64,000 nucleotides of DNA from Acheta domesticus (taxonomy: Eukaryota; Arthropoda; Insecta; Orthoptera; Gryllidae). The notes beneath the pieces are model-generated. The model was not told the origin of the DNA. It saw only the letters and a list, made by a program, of their open reading frames with translations, and did no database searches. Positions 11,335-21,894 of this stretch are shown here, one piece after another. Both the position numbers and the translations under genes were made by a program. Each line of letters starts with the position of its first letter. The first letter of the stretch is position 1. The stretch is taken from positions 265,842,948 to 265,906,947 of the forward strand of contig JAHLJT010000631.1 in the NCBI GenBank assembly GCA_031308135.1, in the 5' to 3' direction.

Positions 11335-11890
11335 AAGAAGCGACCTTCATAAAAACATAACCAATTTTCAAAGTCTGAAACATAATAAAAAGCTCAACAG
11401 AAAGGAACAAGTGGCCATAACGAGAACACGAACAGGTCACTGTAAGCTAAGCCATCTATATCTGATTGATGGATCCAATCCTCCATCATGTGACCTGTGC
11501 AATACGGCTTGGTCACTGTCTCACATAGTCAATCATTGCCCTACTTTCCAACATATCAGGCAGAGATATCTTCACGACACAAGTTTGGAATGTATACTTG
11601 AATCTGAGAATTATCAAGAAAGAATTTTACAATTCTATAAGGAGAGTGGAATTTTCAGCCAAATTTGAACTTGGTTTTGATCATGGTTTTTTTTGGATTG
11701 CATGTCTCATTAAGTATTATTGTTACTACTCTTTCGTTTTTTGCAATCCTGTAAACAATTATTGTGAATTACAGTATATTGTACTGAATTTGTAAACCTC
11801 AATTAATCATGTATGAATTACTGTTATAATGTATTGTTTCTGAGTCGCTAATGACCCAGTTGTCGATGCGACGTTAAATAAACAAACAAA
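11335..11890 (+). mobile_element. 5'-truncated non-LTR retrotransposon, LINE family 1, copy 1
   Basis: The insertion is framed by a perfect 13-bp target-site duplication, CAATGTTTATTAG, at 11322-11334 and 11891-11903. It holds the last 110 codons of an ORF2-like protein, a short 3' UTR, the terminal motif GTCGCTAATGACC...GATGCGAC and an (AAAC)n-like tail. The terminal GTCGC/GCGAC can pair as a hairpin, probably the signal read by the element's reverse transcriptase (inference from stringent-type LINEs). A relative is at 19281-19828, truncated at almost the same point. Confidence 0.9.
11336..11668 (+). CDS. ORF2 C-terminal fragment (partial) of a non-LTR retrotransposon
   Basis: Partial coding sequence with no start of its own; the frame happens to stay open into flanking DNA back to an ATG at 11309. 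The peptide carries a basic stretch with TRTRTGH, then a Cys/His cluster of form C-x2-C-x7-H-x4-C, the zinc-knuckle-like motif after the RNase H region in I/R1/Loa-type non-LTR polyproteins. It ends at a natural stop at 11666-11668. It shares roughly half its residues with 19281-19628, including RTGHCK, the Cys/His positions and a closing Tyr-Gln...Ile-Leu-x-Phe. Reverse transcriptase and endonuclease domains are absent, so this copy cannot move by itself. The clade call is by motif only. Confidence 0.8.
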   Translation, partial: RSDLHKNITNFQSLKHNKKLNRKEQVAITRTRTGHCKLSHLYLIDGSNPPSCDLCNTAWSLSHIVNHCPTFQHIRQRYLHDTSLECILESENYQERILQFYKESGIFSQI

Positions 11891-11904
11891 CAATGTTTAT
11901 TAGC

Positions 11905-12165
11905 ATTAAAAATCTTATAGACACTATGTTAGAATTTTAGGGGGGAGAGAAAAATATATTTTTAATCGCAAAACGTTTTTAAACATTACTTTATTATTTT
12001 TCTATCGGAGAAATGAATAATTATTAAATCAGAAATTCATCCAGATCCATCTAGAAAATATTTCAACTCTATAATTGTGAAGCTGAAGAAACCTTTTTTC
12101 TTTCTATTTTTCACCTCAGAGGTTTTACGTGCCAAGCAAGAATCGAAGGCAATTTTCTTATAATA
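11905..12165. other. AT-rich DNA, nothing recognised
   Basis: Short AT-rich gap between the LINE insertion and a dispersed repeat. Confidence 0.4.
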
Positions 12166-12167
12166 CT

Positions 12168-12490
12168 TATTTATCATACAAGTGGTAAAAGTGACATTTT
12201 ATTTTGAGAGTAAGAAGTGTCATCATACAAACCCACAGGTCCAGTGGCGCAATTTTACGAGAAAACTACAATCACTTTTAGCACGTGTATCGTACATTGT
12301 TTTTAGTCAGCCTTACTAACTTTCTTTTTATTTTAATTCAAGTATAAAATTCACATCATTAGGTAGCATGTAACATTATTTCATTTGTAGCTGATCAGAC
12401 GAAAGTAGTTTGTTTTCTTTGTTGCATACACAGTTTTCATCGGACATTTGAGCATTATACAACTTACAGCACTAATGCTAAAATTTTAAC
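12168..12490. mobile_element. dispersed repeat family D, copy 1 (possible short DNA element)
   Basis: Shares ordered blocks with 24776-25140: a start like ATACAAGTGGTAAAAGTGAC, TTTTGAGAGTAAGAA, a block with GCGCAA, then AATTCAAGTATA, GATCAGACGAAA and CACTAATGCTAAAA. The first 120 bp is bounded by inverted motifs (AAGTGGTAAAAGTGA near 12180 and TCACTTTTAGCACGTGTAT near 12270), as in a miniature inverted-repeat element. No protein is encoded and class is uncertain. Confidence 0.55.
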
Positions 12491-12837
12491 TTTATGTCGC
12501 TGTGAATGACCTTCATGTAACCCCTTTTACTAGTTGCCTGTCGAAAAATAGTATCATTTACTACGTAACTTAAGAACATTACAAAGTGTGAAAAGTACCT
12601 TGACGTCTTTTTAGGTAGCATAGCAAGAAAAATTTCTAGATGCAGGGCTCGTTACAATTTACAAAAGAGACAGCAGCTAACTAACAGCACTACTTGGAAG
12701 AACTTTGTATCGATCAAAGAAAATCTGAATTCTCGACTAATAACTTTAGCAGCCCAGAAGCAGAACTTCTGCAAAACGGTACAGAATGAATCGTCTACTA
12801 AAAACCAGAGTTCAAATACGTGGGACTTACAACTGGC

Positions 12838-13350
12838 AAAGGTAGCTCAGGGCATCAGCTGATCTCACTAGAGTCTGCAGTGTTTCGACGGTGGTAGAAT
12901 TTTCAACACTGCCTTTTCAGGCAGGTCGAGTTCAGCCGCTGCCTGGATGAGAATTCCAGTGTCAGGCTGCTCTGATACGTAGTTTTCTTTGGTTTCTCCA
13001 ATCAACACTAGGCGCATGCCAGAGTACACTAACAAACAGAGCACAGACGGCGCACGATATTTCCTTCCACTTCCTTTTCATCTCCTCTCCTTTTACACTC
13101 TCACTCGTGGGGACTACCCTACCACCTTTGTCAGCATACCAGTCGGGAGCTTAGAGCTCGAACCACACGGGGCGGTGCCACGCTGGTGGGAGATACCTGG
13201 TTGGGGAAAGTCCCCACAAACTGACGAAGGTAGGCGCGGGAACTCGTGTGCTAGCGTGAGAACATCACCGCCATTTCCCGCAATAAAATATGCACTACAG
13301 TTACGGGACTAATGACCTTAGTAGTTGATGCGCCCAGAATCACTAATCAA
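12838..13350 (+). mobile_element. SINE-A copy 1, near full length
   Basis: Begins with a tRNA-like A-box region, GGTAGCTCAGGGCATCAGC. The B box seen in copy 2 is degenerate or deleted here. Then follow the family body (CGACGGTGGTAG, GAATTCCAG, GGCTGCTCTGAT, AACAAACAGAGCAC, a pyrimidine-rich stretch, GGGAGCTTAGAGCT, GGAGATACCTGGTTGGGG) and the tail ACGGGACTAATGACCTTAG plus TGATGCGCCC and AATCACTAATC. It is a non-coding retroposon, presumably transcribed by RNA polymerase III. The tail resembles the LINE family 1 3' end. A 27-bp minisatellite starts just after it. Confidence 0.8.
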
Positions 13351-13365
13351 CGAATGACTGCCGAA

Positions 13366-13634
13366 TTCTAATCAATCTTTTCTTTCAATCTCTTCTAATC
13401 AATCTTTTCTTTCAATGTCTTCTAATCAATCTTTTCTTTCAATCTCTTCTAATCAATCTTTTCTTTCAATCTCTTCTACTCAATCTTTTCTTTCAATCTC
13501 TTCTAATCAATCTTTTCTTTCAATCTCTTCTAATCAATCTTTTCTTTCAATCTCTTCTAATCAATCTTTTCTTTCAATCTCTTCTAATCAATCTTTTCTT
13601 TCAATCTCTTCTAATCAATCTTTTCAAATCAAAC
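13366..13634 (+). repeat. 27-bp minisatellite, about 10 copies
   Basis: The unit TTCTAATCAATCTTTTCTTT plus CAATCTC is repeated with few changes. Because 27 is a multiple of 3, one frame stays open and reads as a repeating nonapeptide (SSNQSFLSI), which is an artefact. It begins about 15 bp after the AATC-type tail of a SINE-A copy, whose ATCACTAATCAA may have been its seed. Confidence 0.95.
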
Positions 13635-13679
13635 ATTTCTTTTCCTCTTGGCTGTAAGACAAGCTTAAAATGCATGCAC

Positions 13680-13965
13680 TATCACCCGGCAACAGTCAAC
13701 AAACATCTTGACGCAGAGAAACCCTGGACCAGAAAACACTGCGAGGGGGAATTTATATCTCCAGCGCGCATTAGCAACTCGCCGGTCCATCGGCAGCTAC
13801 GCCGGATCTGGCAGCGGTCCTTCACGCAGGGTGATTTGGCGCGTCGCCAACCGGTCCACCACCCCACCACCACCACCACCACCAGCTGCCTCACCCCACC
13901 CCACCCCACCCCCTTTCATCCCGCGAGGCGGCCCGAAGTCAGGAGGCTAGGCGCCGCCTGCGGTT
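13680..13965. other. GC-richer islet with a short (CCA)n
   Basis: CpG-containing stretch with a CCA/CCACC microsatellite near 13855-13885. Overlapping frames on both strands are low complexity, and no gene was recognised. Confidence 0.4.
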
Positions 13966-14116
13966 CGCGTTACTACAAAATATTTAAATTTGCGGGATTG
14001 AATATAAGGAGGGAATGAATACTCAATCTTGTGTTTTTGAATGAAGTCTCCTGCGCGTCTTTTCACTGTGTAGAATGTGACGTGTAACTTGGAAAACACA
14101 CGATAATACGATAGCA

Positions 14117-14374
14117 CGTGGCGGATCCAAGGAGGGGGCATGGGGGCACTGCTTCCCCTCAAAAGGTTTTTATTAGTCAGTTCTTGTTTGTTACCTTCTT
14201 TTATTTGGCATCATTGATGTAAATATTTATGTTAGAGCTATGTAATTTTTAAACAAATATTATATAGTATCATGTATACGCTACAAAAACAATATGAAAC
14301 ATAATAATAAATATTTGTTATTTAACAAAAATCTATAATGATCTCCTTCAAAATGATCGGTTGGATCCGCCCTT
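14117..14374. mobile_element. hAT-type MITE, about 258 bp
   Basis: The terminal inverted motif GGCGGATCCAA lies near the left end (14120-14130) and TTGGATCCGCC near the right end (14361-14372). These are characteristic inner bases of hAT TIRs; the outermost CAG/CTG is degenerate. Flanking octamers CGATAGCA (14109-14116) and GGACAGCA (14375-14382) agree at 6 of 8 positions, as for an old hAT 8-bp duplication. No transposase, so non-autonomous. Confidence 0.65.
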
Positions 14375-14389
14375 GGACAGCATTTACTC

Positions 14390-16950
14390 TGAACATGCGG
14401 GGAAAGACTGATAATATAAATGACTGAATCCGCCATTCTTGATTGTTTTTTTAAATACAAGTCCTTCTGGTATTTGGAGCTATTGAACACAAAGAATCAA
14501 CGTTTTAGTAGTACATGGGTTTGCTTCCGTAAGTTATCTAACAGTTAATTAATAAACACAACAATTTGCGGAAAACGTGTGTATTCTGATTGCAGGAAAA
14601 ATAAAAAGCACAATAAAAATTAATTTTCTATACTAGCATAAATTACTTTCTGATTTGAAGTCAAGTCTCAATAATATAACGAAGGTGCCATTAGCTTTTG
14701 GAAGCATTATTTCAGAATAACTTCTGCGATCTGCGACAAACGCCTACATTCATTTCACCAAAAAATTATTTTGCGAAGTTCAAGAAGTCATGTCTTGGCG
14801 GAGACAAGAATTATTACCCTTTCCTAAAAGTTATGAATGAATCATAATTATTTTTCAACTCACTCGCACCGTAGGTAAAAGGTGCATTCAAGATACCGAA
14901 TTCTTTTTTATTCGTACTGCCAGTCGCGTTTCTTACAATAACTAAAAATATGAACGCTGGATGATAATAAAACAGTGTCCATGATGCCCAATTATAGGAA
15001 CTACTGCTCGTATAAGGTTTTTATTTACTAGAGATTTTTGCTTGAACGTGAAAGAATAAAGCGGAGACTGTGACTTATATAGAGTACATAATATATCTTT
15101 GAAAAGAAACGAAGGTTATTTCGAATAATCCACAAGTTTCAGCTTCATGCATGTTTTAACAAACGTTTTGATTGTGAGATAATTAATACAGGTAGAGTAC
15201 GTTTGCATAGTTGATGTATTACGAATATCAAAATTTCGTTAACCTTTCACCGGATATTTCACCGAAAATTTGGAAATGTACGTTTCACAAATTTACGTTC
15301 ATGTAATTTTACCAAATCACATTCATGTAAATTGAAGCGCACCTTGTTTACTTTTGAATAAAATTAACTTTCGTAGTTTGGGAGCAATTCCATGTTTTAG
15401 GGGCTCAAAGCGCTCTGAGCACCATTGTACTGCAACATTTTGCAGAAAACCTCAAGCGTGCGTTTGCGGGTGATGCACGAAGGCACGTTGTTGTCTATTC
15501 TGCGTTCTTGTCCTCCCAACATTTCTTTTGGTTATGGACTTATAAAAACAGAAAATAATTGGCCCTGCAAGCGATGAACTTTTGCAATGTTTAGCTTTTT
15601 ATTAGCTGCCTCCCGGTAGTAGTGTCGATGTCAGAAATATTGAAATAAAAATGTATAATGAAATAAAAATTACCAAGCTCTCCCTGGAAATCTCTTTTAA
15701 GTGAACAAACTGAAAGACACTGTCAGGGTCAGGTAGGCGTTGTACGCTTCAGGGCAACAAGTTCGTGAATGTTTGCAGTAAAACTGAAGCAACGAAAGTC
15801 TGTCCGGTAATGTAAAATTAGATATGTATCTCTTTACAAATATTTTACGTTATTATTTCATTATATTTTAGCTCTCATAGTAGCGACGGAAGCTAGAGAA
15901 TGTAGAATCTTATTGAGAATGATATTTTTAAACCTCTTGCTTTGATGTGTCCGTGTCTCTTCTGATTCCACCACCTCACCGAGAGGGAATGTATCTTTAA
16001 TACTTCATTGACGAACTCTGTTTCCATATCTTATTGCCCTGAAGAGACACGGCCTTGAATGTTTCGCTGCAATGGAAGTCAACCATCATAAGAAACCAGG
16101 GACTCCTGCCTCAAAGCAACGATAAAAGGTATACTGATATGAATATTCGTCTTTCTCAAAACCAGCTGCACGACTAGTTGGATGTCTAAAATTGAGAATT
16201 GATTTAAACGATGAGTAACATACTGTGGAAAAAATCTGTGGAAAAAAATGGTGAAACAATACTGTGGTTAAGGAAACAATTCAATTATGAAATATCTATA
16301 AAAACAACGAATTTAAAAGAACATATTCATGTTCTATTAGACTAATATGAGCCATTCCACGTCAAATCGCACAAGAGTTGACACGACATTTTTTTAAATG
16401 TACGATATTTTTTTCTTAAGTCTGGACATCAAAAAAGGAGACACGTATTTTTTTATTTGCCTGAAAATTGATTATTTGTGTAGTTATGGCTATATTAAAT
16501 GTTGGAATTTACAGCTACTTCACAAAATAAGATCAATTCTCTCTCTTAATGTACTAAATATAAAAATTTCTCGTTTGTGTCATTTAATACTTTGAAGTGT
16601 GTATTTTATTTCTCTGTAAATAAAATTTTCAAAAAATTTTTTTTCATTTTCAAAAATGTATTTTTTTCAAAAAAAGTAAAATTTCTTTATAAGCTCGATG
16701 AGATAAAAATTTGAAAAAAATATAGGCGTGTTCCTTGTTCAATTTTCTATAAAATACAACAAGAAAAAAGTGGGCACTCTGCACATACAGTTCTAAGAAA
16801 ATAAATTCTAAGTATGAGGGCGCGCTCTTCCTACCTATACTACCGTCTCTGAACCATTTAAATAATTTCTTTGACCCAAGACCCACAAGGGCCTATTTGA
16901 CCTATTGTGATCTTTGGAGTGACTGCTGAGAGATGTGAAATTTTACCCTC
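14390..16950. other. AT-rich DNA, no gene recognised
   Basis: About 2.5 kb without a recognisable frame. A segment at 16345-16390 (GAGCCATTCCACGTCAAATC) looks like a dispersed repeat end, but no partner was found in this window. Short A- or T-runs are frequent after 16600. Confidence 0.4.
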
Positions 16951-16957
16951 TCTTTTC

Positions 16958-17550
16958 CAGGGCCGGCGCTAGGCCATCGCCCGGGCCCTGCAGGTCAAGG
17001 GGCCCAATGAATGAACTGATGGGAAAAAATAGTAAAAAATTCATTAAGAAGTTAAAACTCGAGAAAATCGTTATCGTAATTTTAAAAGTCGCGGTTCAGT
17101 AGTCTGGTGTTTCTTAAAATTTTCAATTTATTTTTTTACCTTAAATGTGTTCCCAGTCATTTCTTACAAAGTAAGACCCTATGAAAATAATCAAATAACA
17201 CTAACATAAAATGGGTTCTACTGAAATTTATAGTTTTTACTCCATATAGGTAACAAGTAAATTTTATTAAACACTAAATAAACAAAAACTATTTTTTTAG
17301 ACTTTTAAGATCGCCATGAAAGTTTTATTATTTGATCACTAAATACATTTACTTAAACTTATTATTTACAATATATTTGCAAACTTTTTCTAGTTTAAAT
17401 GATTTTTTGTTATTTATTGAAAAGAAACAGCTAAAAAATTCTTGATACAACATTCACATTTTAAATTTTTTCGGGAGGGGGAGGTACGTTTCAGCATTGC
17501 CCCGGGCCTAGATAGTGCAGCTCATACACTGCCCTTTCCACGGCCGGCCC
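16958..17550. mobile_element. possible hAT-like non-autonomous element
   Basis: The left end reads CAGGGCCGGCGCTAGGCC followed by GCCCGGGCCC. The right end has TTGCCCCGGGCC and finishes GGCCGGCCC. Both ends therefore hold an inverted GGGCCGGC plus GCCCGGG arrangement flanking an AT-rich interior. The outer target duplication is unclear (CTCTTTTC / CTCTCTCA), so boundaries are approximate. Confidence 0.4.
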
Positions 17551-17830
17551 CTCTCTCAGCCCCCTGTCAGCCGCGCCTCATCCATCTCAAGGCCTCCTGC
17601 ATCCGTTGCCCGGAGCGCTGGAGCATACTTGGACGCGCCGTCACCTCCGACGCGAAAGGAAAATCTATTCCTTTGTTTACGCCCGCGACGTGACGAGCGC
17701 GACGCGGCCGAAGAGCGACGAGAGACCTTGACGGAATTGTCAGCAGCGATCTTGCAATTTCCACCCCACAGCGCCAGGCGCCGAGATCGTACATCTTCTC
17801 ACGGTGGAAGAACGACGCTGCAGAAATGAA
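17551..17830. other. CpG-rich islet
   Basis: CpG-rich stretch directly after the putative hAT-like element. Frames on both strands (75-104 codons) are Arg/Ala-rich and unrecognised. Confidence 0.4.
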
Positions 17831-17834
17831 AACC

Positions 17835-18690
17835 AGGGAGTGACGGAGCAGATGGCCGCTTATTCTTGGTTACTTTCGGCGCCAACGGTCTTATATTTGT
17901 AGAAATAAATATTTCAAAAATGGTTCTCGAACAACTCATTTCGTATCAAACTTCTAACTTATGGCTGCTTTGGAATGTACGTAAAATATAACCAAGTTTT
18001 TAAAAAAATGTTCAAAATAATTGGTAATAATTTATTTTTGTTTAAATAATTGATTTCCTTAATTAAATAAGTATTATACACTATTTTCACTATTGTTCTC
18101 TCTGATTAAGCTGCTCTAATAATTCTGGTTTTACACATCACTAGTCAGTGTTAACACGGGTCGCGAAATATTTGACATCACTACCTTTGAAAGAATAGTT
18201 TTGCTTCTGTTCGTGTAGAGAATCGTCTTAATTCATCACTATCCAGTGCAAAAAAGTACCAAAATGTAGATTAAGTAATTATAATATTCGTTACAATACA
18301 GAATGTGAAATAAAAATAAAGTGAGGAGAGGACACTGGAGAGCAACACTGTTAATAAACGAGTAGCATTCAATACATTTGTAATAAAATAAATTTTTACT
18401 TTATTAGGCAGATATGATAAAGGCAAGTATTTAATTGTTTATTGTATTTATCAGACACCCTAAAATTAAATTTTTGGTAATAAATCATGTCTTCGAATAC
18501 TACATTTAATGAGTACTGCAATCACTTCGAATAATACATCTTCTATAATTCAAGCTTCATTCAGCAACAGAATCAAATATCATTCAACTAATCCGTTCGT
18601 TTAAATAAACACACAGCCAAAGAAAAGGACTGTGAACACAAAATCAGAATTTCTCCTGAGTGAAAATCGTGAATCAACATGAGCCCACGG
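17835..18690. other. AT-rich DNA, nothing recognised
   Basis: No open frame, tandem repeat or element end of note. Confidence 0.45.
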
Positions 18691-18699
18691 ACCGGCAGA

Positions 18700-18975
18700 G
18701 AAATAACGTGGGAGACACAAGTCCCAATCCAATCAAGCGCGGAGCACGTGACCTTTTTGCCCGCCGCGGAGGTGGAGGGCGGGCGAAGGCTTCGGCCGTC
18801 GAGCCGGAACATTCATCTCGGCGTGGGACTTTATTAAACGCCCCGACACTGAAATGTCGCTTTTCGTGCCCTCACCACCGCACCCTCGGCGCTTCGAAAT
18901 TGTTCCACGCTTGTGGGGGTCTCCTTTGCACGACCGCATGTGCGGAATCATCCTTGAAAAATTTAGCTGGCTGAA
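18700..18975. other. CpG-rich islet with TTTATTAAAC core
   Basis: GC-rich with many CG pairs and an AT core GACTTTATTAAACGCCCCG around 18828-18846, the type of site bound by Caudal/Abd-B-class homeodomains. Regulatory function is inference only. Confidence 0.4.
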
Positions 18976-19280
18976 CTGCCTTCGCCGCATTGGTCCAAGG
19001 ATTTTGCTTGCCCGGTTTGTCATTTTGGGATTGTTCCTGAAAAGTTATGATTGCTGAATCGATTTTGTGTAATGACTAGAGGTCGAATTTATGCGCACTT
19101 AAATCATCAAAATATGCATGCGTTTATGCATCTAAAATCAGTGAAATATGCACCAATAATCTGACAATATGCACAAGATATCTGAGAATACGCACAAAAA
19201 GATCTGACAATATGCTAAAATTACGTTCCCCTGTATTTATTTACATGTTTGTTACATGCTTGACATAAAACAACTTTTCC

Positions 19281-19628
19281 TTAAATATGAAATCCAGCCC
19301 TCTACACAAACACGTTAACAATTTTTACTCTCTGAAAACCTCCAAAAAATTCTCAAGAAAAGATCAGGTGACAATAACAAGAATAAGAACCGGTCATTGC
19401 AAGTTCAGCCATCAACACTTGCTAACTGGAAATCCCCCACCCACTTGCCAGCACTGTGATACCATTCTTAACGTTGAACACATTTTAACTCAATGTCCTA
19501 TGTTTCAGTACAGCAGACACGCATACCTAGAAGATGAGCAAAACCCTGAACTGATGCTATCATCTAACGACTACCAAAATAAAATATTAAAATTCTGTAA
19601 AAGCAGCAACATTCTTAAAGAAATTTAA
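19281..19628 (+). CDS. ORF2 C-terminal fragment (partial) of a non-LTR retrotransposon
   Basis: Partial coding sequence entering in frame at the 5' truncation; the first ATG inside is at 19287. Visible features are a basic segment with TRIRTGH, then C-x2-C-x7-H-x4-C, then a hydrophilic tail ending in a natural stop. This is the Cys/His module that follows the RNase H region in I/R1/Loa-like elements. It has no catalytic domain. About half of its residues match the fragment at 11336-11668, so the two come from related but distinct source elements. Confidence 0.82.
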   Translation, partial: LNMKSSPLHKHVNNFYSLKTSKKFSRKDQVTITRIRTGHCKFSHQHLLTGNPPPTCQHCDTILNVEHILTQCPMFQYSRHAYLEDEQNPELMLSSNDYQNKILKFCKSSNILKEI

Positions 19629-19828
19629 TTGAAATAGGTGTATTGGTATGGATACTAGAAACTAATTCTGTAACATCAAAATACATGTAATGTCTGTCTA
19701 CATATTCTTATATATGTGTAAATGTTTATATCTATTGTAAAGTTTCCATGTTAATATTGTAAAATTGTACTTAAAGTAGTCGCTAATGACCTCAGTTGTC
19801 GATGCGACTTTAATAATAAATTTAAAAA
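19281..19828 (+). mobile_element. 5'-truncated non-LTR retrotransposon, LINE family 1, copy 2
   Basis: Bounded by a perfect 14-bp target-site duplication, AAAACAACTTTTCC, at 19267-19280 and 19829-19842. It contains an intact C-terminal ORF2 fragment, a 200-bp 3' UTR, and the terminal block GTCGCTAATGACCTCAG with GATGCGAC, then an A/T-rich tail. The intact frame and perfect duplication suggest a fairly recent insertion. Its truncation point is within about 15 bp of that of the copy at 11335. Confidence 0.92.
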
Positions 19829-20519
19829 AAAACAACTTTTCCGTCAATTGACAGAGTGGCGTCCTCTAATCCATTTTCGAAGCAAAACGCTTCTGGAAGA
19901 TTTGTTCTTCACCGCCATGGTGAAACACCCCACTGAAACCGCCAGCACTACCCTAAATATTGCGTTTTGAATGCGATGAAGTGAATTAATTTTGTTCCCT
20001 TCGACTATTGAGGCTATTTCTCCGAATTAACTGCTGTGCTCTCCATCCTCCCAGTAAACGGATTGTAGGGCAGCTGACAGTGCTTCTCCAGACGCAGCAG
20101 ATATGTGTAAGATTTTGTAATCTAAGTCGACAAGATGCGAATGAGCAAACCTATTTCTTAGAACTTCTGTCTCTGCCCGACCTCCCACATTGTTAGTGAT
20201 ACTCTCACGAGGGATTGAAAAAAATGCTCCCCTTAGATATCAGCTGCTGAAGAGATAAGTAAAGCGACAGTCTTGAGTTGGTAGTGGATATGCATCAATA
20301 TACACGAATTACTGACATACGCATCTATTGCCAATATATGCAAAAATATGCACTGTAAAACTTCATATATTCTTTTCTTAGGGTCTGAACCGTATTTTCG
20401 TGCAAAAAGCATATTCCTTGGTCGCGAGGAATAAAATATGCAAATATGGTAAAATCCATTCTCTGGTAATAACCCTCGATCGTCAAAGAACACGTACAAA
20501 ATACACGATCGTCAATGAA

Positions 20520-21080
20520 CGTACGTTAAAGTACGTCCGTCGTAGCGCAGGAGGGATGGATATGAGCCGTTGGCACACTAGAGCTCAGCAGTGACACCCG
20601 TCACCAACAACGTCCGTCGCGTAGCAGCCAACGGACATTAGCCGCTAGAATTCGTACATTGTTCCTGACGTTATAGCTTCCTAGGCTTCCACAGCGACCA
20701 GAACTCAGCGCCGTACGTGAACTATTTAGAAAGAGTGTCATACGTATTCCAATTCATAAAATGAGTAAGATTAAGTGCACATGCAATTATTTCTTCTGGC
20801 GATAGCACATATCACATAGGTAACTTGATGTTTAATATGATCATGCAATTTCTATAGCAATTCTCTAAACGATGGATCAGACATTAAGCATTTAAAAATG
20901 TCTCACCATCGTTACATAAATTCTAAAAGAGGGTGTAAAACGTTGCCTTCAGAAAACACTCATTAATGGGATGAACATACCATCACTTTTTTCTTTTCTT
21001 TTACATGTTCCATTCCAATGTAACACACAATCGCTAACTCAGGCGGCATCCCTGTTTGCTAGCACGAAACCACAGGTCAA
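20520..21080. other. no gene recognised
   Basis: The part around 20520-20720 is richer in CpG (several ACGTCCGTC). The remainder is AT-rich. No coding or element signature was found. Confidence 0.4.
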
Positions 21081-21084
21081 ATGA

Positions 21085-21425
21085 CGTCAACAAATGGGTC
21101 ACACACTGCGCGCCATCTATTCTTCCTTTTCATTCTCCTGTTATCTCCCCTTATTTACACACACAGACACACACATACATACACACAAACATTCACACAC
21201 ATTCACTACACTACCACACTTGCCGGGAGACCAGTTGAGAGCTTAGAGCTTGTCCCGGCTGAGGCGGTGCCCTGCCGATGGGAGATACCTGGTTGAAGAA
21301 AACCCCGCAAACCATCGTGTAAGTCGGCCCCGGATCATACCTCCCGCAATGAACAACGTGCATTACACTTACGGGACTGATAGCCTTGGCGGTTGACGCG
21401 CCCGATAATCACTAAACAATCAATC
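21085..21425 (+). mobile_element. SINE-A copy 4, 5'-truncated
   Basis: Starts in the family's middle (CAACAAATGGGTCACACACTG). It then has a pyrimidine block enlarged by an irregular (CA)n (21157-21205), GAGAGCTTAGAGCTTGTCCC, GGGAGATACCTGGTTGAAG, and the tail TTACGGGACTGATAGCC with TTGACGCGCCC and AATCACTAAACAATC. The tRNA-like head is absent. Confidence 0.75.
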
Positions 21426-21429
21426 TTGT

Positions 21430-21890
21430 AGCATATCTTTTGAAGCTCAGCCTTTACTAGTCCTCATTCATTTTGTAACCTAACTTGCCTTGATGTTTGA
21501 CGCTGGAGTAAGTTTCTTTGCCACACCTGCAAGATCGTTTCCTGTAAGCAAATCGCCTTCGAAGTTTTTTCTTGAAGGATTACCTTTGCGGATGACCTTT
21601 GAGATAATTGTTGATTTATTCAAGGGCGATAACCTTTCTTGAATCATCCTTGCGAGATATTTTGTATCTTATCTCTCGTAGATACGAGTCTTTGCCGTAT
21701 CGCTGCCCTTGCTTTTTTTTTTTTTGCGCCTGGCAGCTCCTGAAGGCTCGCATTTCCTTGTTCTCCTTCATGCATTTTTCTAACAGGATTCCTTGTTGAA
21801 GTCTGCTCTTGGGTACTTTTTGTTTTCGAATAGATCCTGCAAGATCACCTTCGCGGGGTCACATTTGCGCAATAGTGTTGTATATCCAGT
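21430..21890. other. no gene recognised
   Basis: Contains loosely repeated phrases (CTGCAAGATC, TTGAAGGATTACCTT, CCTTGCGAGAT) that may be a decayed tandem repeat. A T-run lies near 21713-21725. No coding signal. Confidence 0.35.
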
Positions 21891-21894
21891 GGAT

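Larger units (their letters stand above)
19075..20460. mobile_element. element rich in TATGCA motifs, split by a LINE
   Basis: The left part (19080-19215) and right part (20285-20450) both carry many TATGCA/TATGCAC motifs, which are rare elsewhere in the window. The LINE at 19281-19828 sits between them. This would fit the two subterminal zones of an older DNA element interrupted by the LINE. No terminal inverted repeat or transposase was proven, so the boundaries are rough. Confidence 0.35.

Noticed and set aside
13415..13657. Nonapeptide-repeat protein (SSNQSFLSI)n
   Set aside because: The 27-bp minisatellite unit is a multiple of three, so a frame stays open by construction. There is no promoter or conserved start context.
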